Source: Alphaproteobacteria bacterium (GTDB lineage Bacteria > Pseudomonadota > Alphaproteobacteria > UBA8366). From it: a stretch of DNA of 32,314 bases. The notes under the pieces are model-generated. The model saw nothing but the letters and a program-made list of their open reading frames with translations, was not told where the DNA came from and searched no databases. A program made the position numbers and the translations under genes. Location: positions 1 through 32,314 of the forward strand of contig JASLSL010000277.1 of the NCBI GenBank assembly GCA_030743445.1, read 5' to 3'. Shown here one piece after another: positions 25,942 through 32,314 of the stretch. How positions within the stretch are numbered: the first letter of the stretch is position 1; every line of letters starts with the position of its first letter.

Positions 25942-26580
25942 CTAGGCCGTGTGGAGGCGGTTTTCGATCGATCGCAGGAAGGTTCGGGCGGCGGCGCGCA
26001 CGCCCTCGAACAGACCGTCGGCGATGGTCGCGGCGTCGCGGCGCAACGACGCCAGCCCTTCTGCCGTATCCGTCTCGGGCGCCCTCGGCGCCAGCGAGAA
26101 CGTGGTGCTGGGATTGTCGACCTCGGCCACGGTGACCGACACGCGCCAATCGTTCTCGATCCGGCGCTTGATGCGAAGCGCCGCGAGATGCTCCTCGACC
26201 AGGCGCGGGTAGAAAACCGTGTCGGAGTAGAACCAAACCTGCGGCGGACGCAGGATCCCGCCGGTCGAATCGAGATGGCCCTCGCACGACCAGCACGGCC
26301 GGCACACGCCGAGTGTGTGGAACGCGAAGACCAACGGCACGATTTCGGCCTCGATCGGGAAACGATCCGGATCGGAGGACATCTGGCGCGGCGCCATCGG
26401 ACACCGGGCAGAGCATTTGCAAGCACACGTGGTCGAGCCCGAGCACGAACAGCGCTCGGTGCAGCCGGGACAGGGCCGCAGCTCGGTCGGTCCAGGATGT
26501 TCCACCAGACCCAGAAGCTCGTTCCGGCAGCGGGCGCCGAATTCCGCGCTGGTATCAGGTCGCTCGATCCGCATCGTCAT
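25942..26580 (-). CDS. Cysteine-rich protein of unknown function next to heme genes
   Basis: Not recognised. 212 residues from ATG 26580 behind AGGGGA; a second ATG lies at 26574. The first 99 residues hold 12 Cys: C18, then a dense run C37, C40, C44, C46, C52, C54, C56, C60 within CPGCTERCSCSGSTTCACK and the next few residues, and a later C-x2-C-x2-C (C93, C96, C99). The spacing could bind Fe-S clusters or zinc. The second half (residues ~110-205) looks globular with a helical end and no Cys. No signal peptide or membrane helix. It lies 92 bases after hemY-like gene's stop, the last gene of the minus-strand cluster, so a role with tetrapyrroles or electron transfer is inferred from position only. 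Confidence 0.7.
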   Translation of the reverse strand: MTMRIERPDTSAEFGARCRNELLGLVEHPGPTELRPCPGCTERCSCSGSTTCACKCSARCPMAPRQMSSDPDRFPIEAEIVPLVFAFHTLGVCRPCWSCEGHLDSTGGILRPPQVWFYSDTVFYPRLVEEHLAALRIKRRIENDWRVSVTVAEVDNPSTTFSLAPRAPETDTAEGLASLRRDAATIADGLFEGVRAAARTFLRSIENRLHTA

Positions 26581-26672
26581 GGTCCCCTACATGGCGCCGC
26601 GGGCCCGACCGAGCCATCGCGGCGCAATCATCCATGCACCGCCATGCGTAGCCGGAAACGACTAAATAACCG

Positions 26673-28055
26673 TTAACGGAGTAAGGAGATTCGGACGGCC
26701 GGCGCCGATTGCGCCAGACGGTCCAAAGCGGCGACGGCCACCGCCTGCGCTTGGCCCAAGCACGCCGCGACCGAGGGGCCGGCGAGATAGTTCCCGGTGA
26801 CGAACAGTCCGGGCAGGTTGCCCGATAGCCCTTCGAGCACGGCGGTACGGTCACCGTGCCCGTGGCGATACTGCGGCAGCCCGAGCGGCCAGTGCCGGAC
26901 GCGCGCCACGACCGGCTCGCCCTTGGCACCGATCAGGTCGGCGAACTCTTGCCGAGCGAGCTCGATCAACTCCGCCGCCGGCAGGCGGGCCAGGTGCGGC
27001 GCCCGGGCGCCGCCGAAATATCCGGCGACCGCGACACATCCCTGGGGCGCGCGGCCCGGGAACATGGTCGAACAGAACTGGGCGCCGGTCAGGCTTCGGG
27101 CCTCACCTTGCGGCACCAGGAAGCCGAGCCCGTCGAGCGGATGCGCCACCTGCTCGCGGCGATAGCCGAGGAAGGCGACCGCGAGCGGCGGCGCCGCAAT
27201 TCCGCCGGCGGCATCGGCGGCGGCTTCGTCGACGCCCTCCAACAGTCGTGCCGCGACATGGGGCTGGGTCGCGACGATCACCGAACGGGCGGCGAAGCTC
27301 CCGGCTTCGCCGGCATCGATCATAAACCCGCTGGCACTCGCTTCGATCCGGCGCACCGCAACGCCGGTGCGCACCGACTCGCCGAGCGCCCGGGTCAACG
27401 CGTTGGGCAATGTTCCGATGCCGCCCTGCCAGGAAAACAGCCGGCTGCTCGGCATTCTGGCACCCTCCAGGCGCCGGCGAAACATGCCGATCGTGATCGA
27501 GCCATAGCGGCGCTCCAACCCGACCAGCTTCGGAAACGCGGCGCCGACCGACAGCTCGTCGGCGCGGCCGGCGTAGATGCCGGCGACCAGGGGATCGATC
27601 ACCCGCTCGGTGAACTCGCGCCCGAACCGGCGGGTGCAGAACTCGGCGATCGATTCCCGGGTGTCATCGGCGCCACGCGGCACCAAGGGCTCGGCCAGCA
27701 TGCGCAACCGGGCGCCGAGGCTGAGGTAGTTCGTGGCGAGGAAGCCCATGGGATGGGCCGGTATGCCGCGGAGCCGGCCCTCGCCGACCAGGTAGCGCCG
27801 CCGCACCCCCGCGCCGAGATCGCATTTACCGGCGTCGAGCCCGAGTGCCTGGGACAGCTCGCATGCCGCCGTCGATTCGGCGGCGACGGTGCTCGGCCCG
27901 TGCTCCATCAGGAACCCGTCGATGCGCTCGGAGACGGCGTTGCCGCCGGTCCGGGCCTGGCGCTCGAGCACCAACACCCGGCGGCCCTGGCGTTGCAGCG
28001 CGTAGGCCGCGGCCAAGCCGGAGACACCGCCACCGATGATCGCGACGTCGATCAT
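26673..28055 (-). CDS. hemG: Protoporphyrinogen/coproporphyrinogen oxidase, HemY type
   Basis: FAD-dependent amine-oxidase-fold enzyme, 460 residues, removing six electrons from protoporphyrinogen IX (or coproporphyrinogen III) with oxygen. The dinucleotide motif VAIIGGGVSGLAAAYAL opens the protein. EHGPSTVAAES, DPLVAGIYAGRADELSV, LERRYGSI, FSWQGGIGTLP and the C-terminal GLFVTGNYLAGPSVAACLGQA are all HemY/PPOX signatures. The symbol hemG is used for this step whatever the enzyme class; hemY is the alternative name. ATG 28055 overlaps the stop of the radical SAM gene by four bases, showing tight coupling. Which of the two porphyrinogens is used cannot be told. Many Alphaproteobacteria instead use HemJ, so this copy may serve a special purpose. 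Confidence 0.9.
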   Translation of the reverse strand: MIDVAIIGGGVSGLAAAYALQRQGRRVLVLERQARTGGNAVSERIDGFLMEHGPSTVAAESTAACELSQALGLDAGKCDLGAGVRRRYLVGEGRLRGIPAHPMGFLATNYLSLGARLRMLAEPLVPRGADDTRESIAEFCTRRFGREFTERVIDPLVAGIYAGRADELSVGAAFPKLVGLERRYGSITIGMFRRRLEGARMPSSRLFSWQGGIGTLPNALTRALGESVRTGVAVRRIEASASGFMIDAGEAGSFAARSVIVATQPHVAARLLEGVDEAAADAAGGIAAPPLAVAFLGYRREQVAHPLDGLGFLVPQGEARSLTGAQFCSTMFPGRAPQGCVAVAGYFGGARAPHLARLPAAELIELARQEFADLIGAKGEPVVARVRHWPLGLPQYRHGHGDRTAVLEGLSGNLPGLFVTGNYLAGPSVAACLGQAQAVAVAALDRLAQSAPAVRISLLR

Positions 28056-29344
28056 CCCGCGCCCTCCCCGCCCGGCCAGCGCAAGCCGAGGATGCCCGGC
28101 GGCCCTTTATCGCCGAACCGGCGCTTCGCCACCGCCTGCATATCGGTCGCGGTGACCGAGCCGCGGCCCTGCTCGGCGACGTAATCCTCGACGCTCTTGC
28201 GCACGAAGCGGCGGACGAAGGGTGGGACGTGCTTGAGCCGGGCCTCGGCGTCCTCGCTCCAAGAGAAGTTGCCGGGTCGCGCCGGCATCGGCTCGATCAC
28301 CGCGCCGCCGCCCGGTTGGTAAGCGCAAAGAAAATCCTCGCCCATCGGATTGCCGTCACGCGCCATCGGGCGCGCCCGACAGCCGCCGCAAATTTTGGTG
28401 TACTCGCAGTCGCCGCAGCGGCCCTCGAGCGTCGGCTCGCGCAGTCGGTGGAACAACGGCGACGATTGCCAGATCGTCGCGAAATCGCCCTCCCGAATCG
28501 AACCGGCCTTGGTTTCCATATAGGGACACGGCGTCACCTCGCCGGCCGGGGTGACCCGGCAGTAGCGCGTCCCCGCGAGGCAGTTACCGGCCTCGTAGCC
28601 GTGGGCCGAGGTGATCGGCCAGGCCGGGTCGAGCTCCATCGCCATGCGCTTGAAATGCGGCGCGCACTTGGCCCGGACCATGATATCCGTCTCGTCGTGT
28701 GCGGCGTGGACGACCCGGCGCAGCACATGGTCGTAAGTCTCGGCCGAGATGTTGGTGACCTTCTCGCCGCGTCCGGTGCAAACCAGGAAAAAGACGTTGA
28801 ACGCGAGCGCGCCGGCTTCGCGGGCGAAGTCGATCATGTCCTCGAGCTCGTCCGCGTTGTCGTCGGTCACCGAGAAATGGATCTGGAAGATCAGGCCGAC
28901 GCCGCGGCAGGCGTCGATCGCCGCCATGGTCCGCGCCCAGGCGCCGGGCTTGCCGCGGAACCCGTCGTGATAGGCCGGGTCCAGCGAGTCGAGGCTGATC
29001 CCGACCCCGGCGATGCCGGCCTGTTGCAGGCGGGCGACGCGCTTCTCGTCGAGCGGAGTGCCGTTGGTGCCGACGACCATCATCAAGCCGAGCCCGGCGC
29101 CGTGCCGGGCGATCGATTCGATGTCGGGGCGGAGCAACGGCTCGCCGCCGGTCAATACCACCATGGTCTCGTCGCTCAGCGCCGCGATGTCGTCGAGCAG
29201 CGCCTTCACCTCCCTCGCCGACAGTTCGTCCTCGTCGCCCGTCGACCGCGTGACGGCGTCGAGATAGCAGTGCGCGCAGGCAAGGTTGCAGCGTCGCGTC
29301 AGGTTCAGCGCGACCAGGAACGGAGGATCGACCGTCCGCGTCAT
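28052..29344 (-). CDS. Radical SAM/SPASM protein, NirJ/AhbC/AhbD-like, with C-terminal PCP_red domain
   Basis: 430 residues. The radical SAM cluster motif is CNLACAHC (C19, C23, C26), followed by TGGEPLL (66-71). The second half has the NirJ/Ahb-type pattern KCAPHFKR (C227), GNCLAGTRYCRVTP, GEVTPCPYMETKAGSI and C-x2-C-x5-C-x2-C (C310, C313, C319, C322), then C340, i.e. a SPASM auxiliary-cluster domain. In characterised relatives it removes side chains of siroheme- or coproheme-type tetrapyrroles. Residues 360-410 (FSWSEDAEARLKHVPPFVRR and following) match the PCP_red domain of the ChlB/BchB C-terminus. The exact substrate is inference. It lies 6 bases after the stress-protein gene and overlaps hemG. 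Confidence 0.9.
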   Translation of the reverse strand: MTRTVDPPFLVALNLTRRCNLACAHCYLDAVTRSTGDEDELSAREVKALLDDIAALSDETMVVLTGGEPLLRPDIESIARHGAGLGLMMVVGTNGTPLDEKRVARLQQAGIAGVGISLDSLDPAYHDGFRGKPGAWARTMAAIDACRGVGLIFQIHFSVTDDNADELEDMIDFAREAGALAFNVFFLVCTGRGEKVTNISAETYDHVLRRVVHAAHDETDIMVRAKCAPHFKRMAMELDPAWPITSAHGYEAGNCLAGTRYCRVTPAGEVTPCPYMETKAGSIREGDFATIWQSSPLFHRLREPTLEGRCGDCEYTKICGGCRARPMARDGNPMGEDFLCAYQPGGGAVIEPMPARPGNFSWSEDAEARLKHVPPFVRRFVRKSVEDYVAEQGRGSVTATDMQAVAKRRFGDKGPPGILGLRWPGGEGAG

Positions 29345-29350
29345 CGGATC

Positions 29351-31012
29351 CTATTCCTCCTTCATGCCGAGCTTGTGGCCGCCCATGCGCATCGCCTCCT
29401 GCATCACGCCGCGGCCTTCCTCGATCGCTCGTTCGACGATCTCGGGCGTGACCTCCCCGGCGCCTTGCTCGGCCGCTTCGGCTTCGGCCCGGCGGCGCAC
29501 CGAGCCGCGCACCATCTCGGGTGTTCGCGAGAGCCGCGCCAATGCCGCCGCTCCCCAAACCGGGGCCGCCGCATCGGCCTCGTCGAGGAAGGCGGCGACG
29601 TGCTCGGCCAGGACTTGGCGAGCCTCGAGCCGCCGGGCGCGCTTCTCGGCGCGCAGCCGAATGCTGGCCGCGATCGACGCGTCGCCGACCCGCCGCAGCT
29701 CTTCCTCCGCTTGACTGGACCAGGTGAGCGGTTCGCCCTGCTCGTCCTGCTTGCCGCTGAAGTGCGGGCAGAATCGGTTGGTCGCCTCCTCGATCAGCGC
29801 CGAGGTAATGCAGGTGTGGCCGCTCTCCTGGGCGCAGCGGATGATCGCGAGGCGGACCATGGCGCGCGCCGTCTCGGGCACGTTCCGCAAGGTCTCCTCG
29901 GCCTCGTCGGTCCAGGTGATGGTCTCGGCCGCGACCACGTCCGTCGGCGGCGCGTAGGTCGCTTGGCTGAACCACACGTGGCACGGCGCCATGCGCAACA
30001 GGTTCTCGGCATTGCCGCCGATGTCGAGTCCGGCATCCGCATGGACGCCGGTCATGCCGATCACCAGCAGGCTGGCGTCGACCTTCTTCAGGTAGTCGGC
30101 AACCGCCTTGTAGGCCTTGCCGTCGAGCAACTCGATCGCGAGGTCATAGCCTTCCGCCGCCGCGATCTTGCGGCCGACCTCGAGATGCGATTGGTAGATC
30201 TTGGCGATGCCCTCGTCGATCAACTCCTCGTGCAGCTGCTCCTGCTCCTTGAAGCGGAACACCTTGCCGGCCTCCTCGCTCAAGACGCCGCTGATCTTGT
30301 TGAACGCGACATAGTGGTAGTAGGGATCGTAGGCGGCGACGGCGCGGACCTCCGCACCTAGGCGGCGGCCGATATCGAGCGCCGTCTTTAGCGCGCCGAA
30401 CGATTTCGACGAGCCGTCGAGCCCGACGACGATCGGCCCGTCGCCGATCGCCCGCTCGGTGCCCCGGATTACCAGCGCGTCGATCGGCGAGCGCCGAACG
30501 ACCCGCTCGCACACCGTGCCGATCAAGCTGCCCGGCACCGCGCCGAGCCCCAGCGCGCCAAGCGCCAGCACGTCGTACTCGCCGCTCGCAACGGCCTCGA
30601 CCAGGCGGGCGTAGTTCTTGCCCTCGGGACTGAGGCGCTTGTAGGGCACCGTGGCCGCGTCACACGCCGCCTGGCCGACGTCGTGGTAGCTGTCGGTGAT
30701 GATGTTGAGGCCCCGGGTGATCAGCGAGTCGTGCACGTCGCGCTGCTTTTCCATTTCCTCCTCGGCGCGATAGCGCTCGGGCAGGCCGCCCTCCATCTGG
30801 CGGAAGCGGCGGTCGTGCAGCTTGGCGGCGTAGGCATGGATACCGGTGATCGCGCCGGCGGCGCTGCCGGCGAGGCGGATCGCCTCGGCCAGCGCGCGGT
30901 CGGCGTATTCCGAGGCGTCGAGCGCCACCAGCATGCGCTTGAACGAGACCGGGGCGGTGTCGGCGCCGCGAGATGTCGTCGTGACCGCTTCGGGGGCTGG
31001 GGTGGTAGTCAT
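29351..31012 (-). CDS. Tandem universal stress protein with three C-terminal PCP_red-like repeats
   Basis: 553 residues. Two UspA domains, residues ~24-184 and ~192-348. The first keeps the ATP-binding pattern G-2x-G-9x-G-T (G152, G155, G165, T166); the second has Gly in place of the final Ser/Thr and may not bind ATP. After residue 360 come three helical repeats: TWTDEAEETLRNVPETARAM (from ~366), TWSSQAEEELRRVGDAS (from ~430) and VWGAAALARLSRTPEMVR (from ~485). Each has the W-x3-A-x3-L-x2-(V/T)P-type start of PCP_red; the first and third are best. No signal peptide, so cytosolic. Combining ATP-sensing and tetrapyrrole-linked domains is unusual. A regulatory or chaperone role in heme handling is inferred. 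Confidence 0.88.
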   Translation of the reverse strand: MTTTPAPEAVTTTSRGADTAPVSFKRMLVALDASEYADRALAEAIRLAGSAAGAITGIHAYAAKLHDRRFRQMEGGLPERYRAEEEMEKQRDVHDSLITRGLNIITDSYHDVGQAACDAATVPYKRLSPEGKNYARLVEAVASGEYDVLALGALGLGAVPGSLIGTVCERVVRRSPIDALVIRGTERAIGDGPIVVGLDGSSKSFGALKTALDIGRRLGAEVRAVAAYDPYYHYVAFNKISGVLSEEAGKVFRFKEQEQLHEELIDEGIAKIYQSHLEVGRKIAAAEGYDLAIELLDGKAYKAVADYLKKVDASLLVIGMTGVHADAGLDIGGNAENLLRMAPCHVWFSQATYAPPTDVVAAETITWTDEAEETLRNVPETARAMVRLAIIRCAQESGHTCITSALIEEATNRFCPHFSGKQDEQGEPLTWSSQAEEELRRVGDASIAASIRLRAEKRARRLEARQVLAEHVAAFLDEADAAAPVWGAAALARLSRTPEMVRGSVRRRAEAEAAEQGAGEVTPEIVERAIEEGRGVMQEAMRMGGHKLGMKEE

Positions 31013-31033
31013 GTCGTCTCTCCCAATCGATTT

Positions 31034-31558
31034 CTAAAAGAAGGGGTGCAGCTCCATCCTGCCGCCCCTTCGGCGCGGCGAACCGTGGGTCGCGCCACCG
31101 ATCATCTTCCACTTGCCGGCTTCCTTGGTGACCCAGTGCGGCTGCGCCACCCACTGGTCGACCGTGGTGTAGTCGTCACCCTTGCGGGCGATGCCGAACA
31201 GCCCGCCGGTGCAGACCAGGATCGCGTCGCTGCCGGCGACGGTGATCTTGGTGAACACGTGCACCGAGTAGAGGTCGTCGAAGTTGGTGAAGACCTCGAG
31301 CCACATGAACTTGAGCTGCTTCTTGGTGATGCCGTGGTGCAGGTAGTCGTCCGAGTAGAAGCTCATGATCTTCTCGACGTCCTCGGACTTAAGCGCCGCC
31401 TCGATTTCCTCGTAGAACTGGCGGAACTCCTCGTTCGTCTTATCGTCCGCGTTGGTCATCCGCGGCTTCGGGAACTGGGTCTCGGCGGTCGCCGCAACGG
31501 CCCCCGCCAGCACCAGCGCCAAACCGACGGTTGCCGCTTTGAGAAATGTCAGTCGCAT
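31034..31558 (-). CDS. Secreted NTF2-like (SnoaL/DUF4440-type) protein
   Basis: 174 residues from ATG 31558, which has AGGAGG close upstream and begins a signal peptide (MRLTFLKAATVGLALVLAGA, ending AATAETQ). The longer frame to 31675 covers the preceding small gene and is rejected. The mature part follows the NTF2 fold: a helix EEFRQFYEEIEAALKSEDVEKIMSFY with the D-x3-I-x3-Y pattern, SDDYLHHGITKKQL, then beta strands (SVHVFTKITVAGSDAILVC, WVTKEAGKWKMIGGA). A role in the periplasm is expected, matching the heme subunit two genes upstream. Ligand or partner unknown. It is separated from the stress-protein gene by 21 bases and from the small membrane gene by one. Confidence 0.85.
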   Translation of the reverse strand: MRLTFLKAATVGLALVLAGAVAATAETQFPKPRMTNADDKTNEEFRQFYEEIEAALKSEDVEKIMSFYSDDYLHHGITKKQLKFMWLEVFTNFDDLYSVHVFTKITVAGSDAILVCTGGLFGIARKGDDYTTVDQWVAQPHWVTKEAGKWKMIGGATHGSPRRRGGRMELHPFF

Positions 31559-31559
31559 C

Positions 31560-31772
31560 TCATCCTCCTCTCTCGGGCCGAGGATCGTTGAAGCCGTGCC
31601 GGACCGCGCCGATGCCGTAGAGCAGCAAGCCGGCGGCAATGAGCCAAAAATGAAAATCGCTCGGCGCGAAACCACCGCGCCAAGTGAGCATGCTGTCGAG
31701 CGCGCCGAGAAACACCAGCACGACGCCCATGAGCTTGATGATGAAACCTTTTTTGAGACCGTTGTTTCGCAT
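31560..31772 (-). CDS. Small membrane protein, 70 residues
   Basis: Not recognised. It starts at ATG 31772, five bases after the heme-subunit stop, and ends one base before the secreted protein's start codon, so position alone argues it is translated. Two hydrophobic stretches (IIKLMGVVLVFLGALDSML and FHFWLIAAGLLLYGIGAV) joined by a short loop WRGGFAPSD give a two-helix hairpin with a basic start (MRNNGLKKG) and a polar tail (NDPRPERGG). It may be an accessory membrane piece of the enzyme whose heme subunit precedes it, but this is inferred from order only. Too short to compare reliably by eye. Confidence 0.75.
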   Translation of the reverse strand: MRNNGLKKGFIIKLMGVVLVFLGALDSMLTWRGGFAPSDFHFWLIAAGLLLYGIGAVRHGFNDPRPERGG

Positions 31773-31777
31773 CGTCA

Positions 31778-32314
31778 CTATGCCTCCCCGTCGCTCTTCT
31801 TGTTGCCGGCGCCGCGCGCCCACCAGACCTCGCCGCCGCCGAGCAGCACGACCACCACCAGCGCCGCGACCAGCGGGCCGACCCCCATCGGCGGCTCGAG
31901 CAGCAGCCAGTACCAGGTAGAGAGCGTGTGCTTGGTGCCGGTCTCGCCGTTGCTGCCGTCCCACAACGCGAAGGCAATGGGAATGAACCGGCCTTGCGCG
32001 AACTGGATGTCGGTCGAACCGTCCCCGGTCTGGAGCGCCCGGCGCATCACGACGCGCCAGGTGCCGTCCTTGTAGACGCCCTTGGCGGAAAGGCCGGCCG
32101 CGGCGGCGTCGCGCCCGTCGATCTTCTCGATCCCCGCGCCGTTGGCGAGGGTGACCGCCTCCGGTCTCTCCACGGTACCGCTTTGCCAGCGCCACAAATT
32201 GACCGGATGCGCCGCGTCTCCCATCAGGAAATAGGGCTTCTCCATGCTGTCCGGGATCGTCACCGGGAGCTTGACCGAGACGGCATCCTCGAATGGCTCG
32301 CCGCCGGCGATCTC
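31778..32314 (-). CDS. Ethylbenzene dehydrogenase-like heme b subunit (DMSO reductase type II gamma), membrane-anchored, 5' end missing
   Basis: The frame is open to the window edge, so the start is outside; 178 codons are seen. The sequence matches the C-terminal part of the gamma subunit domain of ethylbenzene/DMS dehydrogenase, selenate, chlorate and related enzymes, which binds one heme b in the periplasm. Landmarks are KPYFLMGDAAHPVNLWRWQ, KDGTWRVVMRRAL, and RFIPIAFALWDGSNGETG followed by KHTLSTWYWLLLEP. The Met before Gly-Asp and the Lys near KHTLS are candidate heme ligands by analogy. A C-terminal helix (GVGPLVAALVVVVLLGGGEVWW) then anchors it; classical EbdC is soluble. The Mo-containing alpha and Fe-S beta subunits are expected upstream, beyond base 32314. 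Confidence 0.88.
   Translation of the reverse strand, partial: EIAGGEPFEDAVSVKLPVTIPDSMEKPYFLMGDAAHPVNLWRWQSGTVERPEAVTLANGAGIEKIDGRDAAAAGLSAKGVYKDGTWRVVMRRALQTGDGSTDIQFAQGRFIPIAFALWDGSNGETGTKHTLSTWYWLLLEPPMGVGPLVAALVVVVLLGGGEVWWARGAGNKKSDGEA

Noticed and set aside
26670-26679. Palindrome CCGTTAACGG at the end of the hemG gene
   Set aside because: Only a 10-base self-complementary word without loop or convincing T-run; too weak to call a terminator or operator.
28229-30361. A 710-codon open frame on the plus strand opposite the radical SAM and stress-protein genes
   Set aside because: Same compositional artefact; it crosses two well-supported minus-strand genes and has no recognisable fold.

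Overview
The window looks like part of a chromosome from a GC-rich alphaproteobacterium, probably of the Rhodospirillales type. The evidence is strong GC bias at third codon positions, an ispA...tlyA neighbourhood, a fabI-aroC pair, a dctPQM TRAP transporter close to the Rhodobacter type, and palindromic intergenic repeats of a kind common in this class. No rRNA, tRNA or CRISPR array was found, and there is no transposase or phage gene. The assignment is inference from gene content only.

Layout. 1-4277 (+): 3' end of ispA, a nitronate monooxygenase, a MATE exporter, tlyA and a small membrane protein. 4294-6084 (-): long-form SppA. 6240-7205 (+): an HtrA-like periplasmic protein whose catalytic serine position is leucine. 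7236-10267 (-): dctM, dctQ, dctP, flanked by two diverged copies of the HtrA-like gene's last 50 bp. 10630-12820 (-): an SDR reductase and a TTC38-like TPR protein. 12904-16008 (-): a large AsmA-family gene split by one in-frame amber codon. 16158-17843: divergent hpt and adenine deaminase, two consecutive purine-salvage steps. 17970-21408 (+): 1-Cys peroxiredoxin, an acyl-CoA dehydrogenase-like protein lacking the usual catalytic Glu, and a cytochrome P450. 21566-24259 (-): fabI, aroC, a 117-residue unknown and an NTF2-like protein. 24433-25791 (+): a YihY/BrkB membrane protein.

The most unusual region is 25942-32314 (-), a run of seven genes read towards lower coordinates from the right edge. 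They are the membrane-anchored heme b subunit of a type II DMSO-reductase-like enzyme (cut by the window edge), a 70-residue membrane protein, a secreted NTF2-like protein, a double universal-stress protein with three C-terminal PCP_red-like repeats, a NirJ/AhbC/AhbD-like radical SAM protein that also ends in a PCP_red domain, a HemY-type porphyrinogen oxidase whose start overlaps the radical SAM stop, and a protein with 12 Cys in its first 99 residues. PCP_red is otherwise best known from the tail of the dark protochlorophyllide reductase B subunit. Finding it on two neighbouring non-photosynthetic proteins, beside two tetrapyrrole enzymes and a heme-binding respiratory subunit, suggests a dedicated heme-making or heme-delivery module for a molybdenum enzyme encoded just outside the window.

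Three copies of a 138-164 bp element with perfect 10-bp terminal inverted repeats lie between genes at 10465, 18653 and 21412. A different palindromic repeat lies at 25806. Functions come from motif reading and family knowledge; no database search was run.
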